This document shows, in pieces, positions 32,401 to 35,856 of a DNA stretch of 35,856 nt. Made by a program: the position numbers and the translations under genes. Location of the stretch: positions 1-35,856 of the forward strand of contig CANMPD010000012.1 in NCBI GenBank assembly GCA_947499635.1, read 5' to 3'. The number at the start of each line of letters is the position of its first letter. The first letter of the stretch is position 1. The notes beneath the pieces were generated by a model. The model searched no databases and was not told where the DNA came from. It saw only the letters and a list, made by a program, of their open reading frames with translations. This stretch comes from an uncultured Paracoccaceae bacterium. Its GTDB lineage: Bacteria > Pseudomonadota > Alphaproteobacteria > Rhodobacterales > Rhodobacteraceae.

Positions 32401-33803
32401 CAGAGTCGAAACCGCAATTTCAATCGCTGCCCTTGACGTAGAATATCCAGACTCAGGCGTTGCTCAACCTTGCGCATTTGGCGACGCAGCGTGTCCGGCG
32501 TATCGATTTCAACATTGTTCACACCAGTCACAATATCCCCCACACGCAAACCAGCACGGCGACCGTAAGGACCGGTATCCAGCACCACAACCCCCTGCGC
32601 TGACAACGGCAATTGCATCTGATTGATCAGACGGGGATTGATCGCGGCCACCTGTATTTGCGGCAATGGTGTGCGCTTTCCAAGCGTGAGAGGATCGGCA
32701 GCCGGCGTATCCGGAGCCTCGATCAAAGTGACCGTAATGTCTTCGCGCACGCCATCACGCAGGCGCGTGATAGCACTGTCGTTATTCAGCCCCGACACGG
32801 TCAGCCGGAACAGCATCTCGGCCGGAGAATTCACTGGTTGCCCGTCCACTGCCAAAACCACATCGCCCGGTTGAAATCCCGCCACGGCAAAAGGGCTCGC
32901 AGGGTGCAATTCGGAAATCAGCATACCATCCACAGTCTGCAATCCCAGCGCTTCGGCAAGGTCATGTTCCACCGGCTGCCCCGTCATTCCTGCCCAAGGC
33001 CGTTCAAAGGTCTCACGGCCCGCATCTGCTTGTCGTAGAAACTCAAGAACAAGATTGGCGGGAATGGCGAATCCAATCCCGTTTGACCCGCCAGAGCGGC
33101 TCAGAATGCGGGTATTGATCCCGATCAGATCACCGTTCACATCAATAAGCGCGCCGCCGGAATTACCCGGATTAATCGGCGCATCCGTTTGAATATAATA
33201 GCCAAACCCTTGGCCACCGCCGCCACCCGTGCGCGCAAGCCCCGAGATGATCCCAGAACTTACCGTTTGCCCCACACCAAACGGGTTACCGATGGCCAAC
33301 GCTAGCTCACCAACTTCGACCGCATCGCTGTTGCGCAGGTCCAGATATGGCAAATCCGCCGCGTCTTCGAGTTGCAGTAACGCCAGATCCGAATGCTCAT
33401 CCGCCAAAATCACCCGCGCATCATATTCACGCCGATCACTGGTCACAACACGGATATCCGTCGCCATCCCCACCACGTGATAGTTCGACACCACAATGCC
33501 GTCGTCTGACAGAATAACGCCGGACCCAAGCGAGTTTTGAACCCGTTGACGCGGTTGGCGTAGACCGCGAAAGAAATCCTCGAAAAACGGATCCCCCGCA
33601 AAAGGGCTGCGTTGTTGGGTGACAATCTTGGCGTAGATATTCACCACAGCCGGGGCCGACTGTTTGACCAGCGGCGCAAAACCAAGCGCGATTTCAGTTT
33701 GGTTTTGTGGCACGCGCGTCTCGGCCATGGCCGGCGCGAGCGCCGTTATCAGACTACAGGTCGTCACAACAAAGGCACAAAGCGTGAAAAGGCGACGTAT
33801 CAT
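32400..33803 (-). CDS. Do/DegP-like periplasmic serine protease with two PDZ domains
   Basis: A 467-residue HtrA-family protease. I start at 33803 (MIRRLFTLCAF), where GAGGAG lies upstream; this gives a clean signal peptide ending APAMAE near residue 28. The catalytic triad is visible: SNYHVV (His109), HSDLAL (Asp139) and NPGNSGGAL (Ser215). PDZ1 covers about 265-350 and PDZ2 about 370-465. The Q-linker/LA loop region is short, as in DegQ/DegS-like forms. It degrades or refolds misfolded envelope proteins. It is the first gene of a six-gene run that includes rarA, crcB and rluC-like genes. Confidence 0.95.
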   Translation of the reverse strand: MIRRLFTLCAFVVTTCSLITALAPAMAETRVPQNQTEIALGFAPLVKQSAPAVVNIYAKIVTQQRSPFAGDPFFEDFFRGLRQPRQRVQNSLGSGVILSDDGIVVSNYHVVGMATDIRVVTSDRREYDARVILADEHSDLALLQLEDAADLPYLDLRNSDAVEVGELALAIGNPFGVGQTVSSGIISGLARTGGGGGQGFGYYIQTDAPINPGNSGGALIDVNGDLIGINTRILSRSGGSNGIGFAIPANLVLEFLRQADAGRETFERPWAGMTGQPVEHDLAEALGLQTVDGMLISELHPASPFAVAGFQPGDVVLAVDGQPVNSPAEMLFRLTVSGLNNDSAITRLRDGVREDITVTLIEAPDTPAADPLTLGKRTPLPQIQVAAINPRLINQMQLPLSAQGVVVLDTGPYGRRAGLRVGDIVTGVNNVEIDTPDTLRRQMRKVEQRLSLDILRQGQRLKLRFRL

Positions 33804-33821
33804 GATCAATCTACTCCTCGA

Positions 33822-33850
33822 CTGTTGCTTCAGCATATGCGGAGCAACAG
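33822..33850 (-). terminator. Hairpin between aroG and the degP-like gene
   Basis: CTGTTGCT (33822-33829) and its complement AGCAACAG (33843-33850) form a perfect 8-bp stem with a 13-base loop. There is no U tract, and the degP ribosome binding site follows within 10 bases. It could be a weak aroG terminator or a processing site in a shared transcript. Confidence 0.5.
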
Positions 33851-33869
33851 CCCAGAATGCAAGAACCGC

Positions 33870-34970
33870 TTAGCCTGCCAGACGTGCGATATTCTGACGG
33901 CGCGTACTGATGGCGTCGGCCAGCTTGCGCAGCTCGGCTTCGGTATCGGCCCAACCAATGCAGCCGTCTGTGATAGATTGCCCATAGGTCAAGGTCGACA
34001 GATCCCCATCTTTGGGCAAATCTTGGCGGCCATGAACCAAGTGACTTTCGATCATCACGCCAGTGATACGGGTTTCACCACCTTCGATTTGGCCGCGTAC
34101 ATCTGCCAAAACCTCGGGTTGTTTTGCCGGATCTTTGTTCGAGTTGGCATGGCTAGCATCAATCATCACGTGACCACGAATGCCATCCGCCTCGGCTTTG
34201 TCACAGGCTGCGTTCACGCTGTTTGCGTCGAAATTGGTTCCCCCGCCACCGCGCAAGATCAGATGGCAATCAGGGTTGCCAGCCGTATGTGCGATTGCTG
34301 CCAAACCGGACTTTGCCAAGGCCATAAAGTGGTGCTGCGTCGCCGCGGAACGCACTGCATCAATTGCGATTTGCACATTGCCGCGTGTGCCGTTCTTGAA
34401 CCCGACAGGACAGCTGAGCCCCGAGGCCATTTCGCGGTGGATCTGGCTTTCGGTTGTACGTGCCCCAATCGCGGCCCAGCTCACCAGATCTGCGATGTAT
34501 TGCGGAACAGAGGCATCCAGAAATTCCGTCCCCACAGGCAAACCCAGTTCAGAAATTTCGAGGCATAGTTTACGGGCCTGCGACAAGCCACGATTGATGC
34601 GAAAGCTGCCGTTAAGATCCGGGTCGTTAATCAACCCCTTCCAGCCTGCAATCGTACGCGGTTTTTCAAAGTAGACACGCATTACAATTTCCAACCGGTC
34701 GCCCAGCTCCGCGCGCAGCGGCGCGAGGCGGCGCGCGTATTCCATCGCGGCCTCGGGATCGTGAATAGAACATGGGCCAACCACCACAATCAGGCGGTCA
34801 TCGCGGCCATGCAAAATATTCTGTATCTGGGCGCGGGCATCCAACACTGTCTCGCGGGCTGCATCCGTCAGAGGGTGTTTGACCTCTAACGCCTCAGGGC
34901 AGATCAGTTCCTGCATTTCTTGGATACGCAGGTTTTGTGTCGCGGGTTTTAAAGGGATCTCGGTCGTCAT
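33870..34970 (-). CDS. aroG: 3-deoxy-7-phosphoheptulonate (DAHP) synthase, class I AroFGH type
   Basis: This enzyme condenses phosphoenolpyruvate and erythrose 4-phosphate to DAHP, the first step of the shikimate pathway. The protein is 366 residues from MTTEIPLKP (34970). It shows VVGPCSIHDPEAA near 67-79, MRVYFEKPRTIAGWKGLINDP near 97-117, GARTTESQIHREMASGLSCPVGFKNGT near 168-194 and the metal-ligand segments MIDASHANSNK and MIESHL. Which aromatic amino acid inhibits it cannot be told from sequence, so the symbol aroG is by similarity. A 150-base leader carries a Trp-Tyr-Phe-Tyr-Tyr peptide and terminator/antiterminator hairpins, predicting transcription attenuation. It is the only aromatic pathway gene in the window. 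Confidence 0.95.
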   Translation of the reverse strand: MTTEIPLKPATQNLRIQEMQELICPEALEVKHPLTDAARETVLDARAQIQNILHGRDDRLIVVVGPCSIHDPEAAMEYARRLAPLRAELGDRLEIVMRVYFEKPRTIAGWKGLINDPDLNGSFRINRGLSQARKLCLEISELGLPVGTEFLDASVPQYIADLVSWAAIGARTTESQIHREMASGLSCPVGFKNGTRGNVQIAIDAVRSAATQHHFMALAKSGLAAIAHTAGNPDCHLILRGGGGTNFDANSVNAACDKAEADGIRGHVMIDASHANSNKDPAKQPEVLADVRGQIEGGETRITGVMIESHLVHGRQDLPKDGDLSTLTYGQSITDGCIGWADTEAELRKLADAISTRRQNIARLAG

Positions 34971-35021
34971 ATCGTTGGTCCTGTATGTCGTCTGTATTGT
35001 GCTAAGGACCAAGGCGGAGGC

Positions 35022-35057
35022 TAAAAATAAAAAAACCGCCCGGATCCTGGGGCGGTT
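35022..35057 (-). terminator. Attenuator terminator in the aroG leader
   Basis: On the minus strand AACCGCCC (35057-35050) pairs with GGGCGGTT (35041-35034) around an eight-base loop. A run of seven T, an A and five more T follow. It ends about 50 bases before the aroG ATG and 28 bases after the leader-peptide stop. Located upstream of the gene it would control, it is an attenuator and not an end-of-operon terminator. Confidence 0.88.
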
Positions 35058-35123
35058 GGTTCTGGTATCTCATGTTACGCGATTTTACTGCGCGACAGAC
35101 CCTCCGACCGCCTGGTGGCTCGG
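35051..35123 (-). promoter_or_regulatory. Antiterminator and competing 1:2 hairpin in the aroG leader
   Basis: Segment 2 (GGCGGT at 35112-35107 plus GGTCTG at 35101-35096) can pair with segment 3 (ACCGCC at 35056-35051 plus CAGAACC at 35064-35058, one bulged A). This pairing would consume the left arm of the terminator. Segment 1 (CCGAGCC, 35123-35117) can instead pair with segment 2 (GGC...TCGG). Segment 1 directly follows the aromatic codons, so a stalled ribosome would mask it and favour the antiterminator. A ribosome at the leader stop would cover the GGTCTG part and favour termination. Confidence 0.75.
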
Positions 35124-35162
35124 ATAATAAAAATACCATGAGGATGAAAAAGTCTGTGTCAT
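35085..35162 (-). CDS. Aromatic amino acid leader peptide of the aroG attenuator
   Basis: A 25-codon reading frame beginning MTQTFSSSWYFYYPSHQ and ending at TAA (35087-35085). The five consecutive codons TGG TAT TTT TAT TAT (35138-35124) encode Trp-Tyr-Phe-Tyr-Tyr, so translation would stall when any charged aromatic tRNA is scarce. The segment 1 pairing region begins at the very next codon, the right distance for stall-controlled folding. Only a weak purine-rich ribosome binding site (AGG, about 15 bases upstream) is seen. It lies 114 bases upstream of aroG on the same strand, and no other gene could use it. The reading is mine from sequence; expression is not demonstrated. Confidence 0.82.
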   Translation of the reverse strand: MTQTFSSSWYFYYPSHQAVGGSVAQ

Positions 35163-35217
35163 GTCGAAACGCTAGCCTAGAATTCCTAACCTGTCGATAG
35201 GAAAAATCGCCCAAATG

Positions 35218-35829
35218 TTATTTCGCTTTACGCGGCCCGCCCGTGCCACTTTGACCAATTTCAAAATTCCATACCAGCATCATGTTGGTGATGGCTGCAC
35301 CAAGAACCGAATATATAAGCTCTTGAGATGAAAGCACAAAAAAGGATGATCCAAAGACCACACCATCCACTAACAGCTGAAACCACCCGGCCTTAAAACC
35401 AGTTTGCTGTTCGATGATAACGCCCAAAATCGTCGTGCCGCCCGCCGAAGCATTGTGGCGAAACGTCGCGATCAACCCGATACCTGCACAAGCGCCACCT
35501 AGAATCGCGGCCCAAAGTGTCGGCAGAACGGCAAAGCTGATCTGGGATTGCATAACCTGCGAGACGACGGAAATCCCCACAACTGCACACAGTGTCCGTG
35601 CGGCAAATACTGGCCCGCGTTTGATCCAAGCCAACACCAAAAACGGTGCCCCAATCAAAGCAAAGACCAATCCGAAAGACACGGGCGCAACATAGGACAC
35701 CAACAGCGCAATTCCCGCGGTCTGTCCTGTGACCAATCCACCGGCATGTAAGAACGTCACGCCCAAGCTGGTCAATAAAATCCCAAAGACCAACCCTTGG
35801 AAATCAAAAAATGGCATAAAGTTCTTCAT
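35218..35829 (-). CDS. YitT family (DUF161) integral membrane protein
   Basis: A 203-residue membrane protein with five to six hydrophobic helices. The N-terminus reads MKNFMPFFDFQGLVFGILLTSLGVTFLHAGGLVTGQTAG, where LHxxGLxTGxxxG is the typical first-repeat motif of YitT proteins. The second repeat has FRHNASAGGTTILGVIIEQQTG near 120-141. It lacks the long C-terminal DUF2179 domain of Bacillus YitT, matching the short proteobacterial form. The function of the family is not established. It lies upstream of the aroG leader in the same orientation, separated by 55 bases from the leader peptide start. Confidence 0.85.
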   Translation of the reverse strand: MKNFMPFFDFQGLVFGILLTSLGVTFLHAGGLVTGQTAGIALLVSYVAPVSFGLVFALIGAPFLVLAWIKRGPVFAARTLCAVVGISVVSQVMQSQISFAVLPTLWAAILGGACAGIGLIATFRHNASAGGTTILGVIIEQQTGFKAGWFQLLVDGVVFGSSFFVLSSQELIYSVLGAAITNMMLVWNFEIGQSGTGGPRKAK

Positions 35830-35856
35830 TCCGCCATCTCTCCTGCATCGTTTGAA

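Noticed and set aside
35002-35214. 70-codon minus-strand frame across the aroG leader
   Set aside because: It overlaps the attenuator in another frame, contains the terminator U tract as Phe codons and has no good start; the WYFYY frame explains the region better.

Overview
The window looks like a chromosomal segment of a marine alphaproteobacterium of the Rhodobacteraceae (Roseobacter group). The evidence is a moderately high GC content, a four-gene AapJQMP/BztABCD amino-acid importer, tandem FAD-GcvT demethylase-like proteins, an ATP12-type F1-ATPase chaperone, and the rpmH-rnpA-yidD-yidC block without dnaA beside it. The family assignment is inference from gene content. No rRNA, tRNA or CRISPR array was seen. 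The only mobile DNA is the right end of an IS3-family element at the left edge (1-77).

Layout, left to right. (1) 1-2634: IS3 end, then egtB-egtD (ergothioneine), closed by a strong hairpin. (2) 2642-9623, minus strand: a YeiH-type exporter with a RidA protein downstream, and an operon of an XRE-cupin regulator followed by two ~810-residue FAD/GcvT fusion oxidoreductases, with a palindromic operator overlapping a promoter in front of the regulator. (3) 9816-13456, minus strand: an orphan sensor histidine kinase, a MerA-like pyridine nucleotide-disulfide oxidoreductase and a TVP38/VTT membrane protein. (4) 13710-21815, plus strand: rpmH with a near-consensus promoter, rnpA, yidD, ttcA, a GGDEF-EAL protein with a degenerate GGDEF motif, yidC, a MOSC protein, engB and argB. 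(5) 21816-23370: a densely palindromic non-coding stretch that can fold as a three-way junction, then an Fe-S protein overlapping a SixA-like phosphatase, and a bidirectional terminator. (6) 23394-27871, minus strand: aapJ-aapQ-aapM-aapP, with a terminator-like hairpin after aapJ. (7) 28147-33803, minus strand: a tightly coupled run degP-like, rarA, crcB, rluC-like, HAD phosphatase, ATP12 chaperone. (8) 33870-35829, minus strand: a class I DAHP synthase and a YitT-family membrane protein.

The most interesting item is the leader of the DAHP synthase gene. It holds an unannotated 25-codon reading frame (35162 down to 35085) with the run Trp-Tyr-Phe-Tyr-Tyr. This is followed by mutually exclusive antiterminator and terminator hairpins, the terminator having a seven-U tract. 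It has the architecture of a ribosome-stalling attenuator that would sense all three aromatic amino acids in front of the first enzyme of their common pathway. Next in interest are the operator of the XRE-cupin regulator, the three-way-junction element after argB, and the structured spacer between aapJ and aapQ.

Start codons were moved inward from the longest reading frame where a better ribosome binding site or family length supported it. This applies to yeiH, the XRE regulator, yidC, aapP, aapJ, atp12, the HAD gene, degP and aroG.
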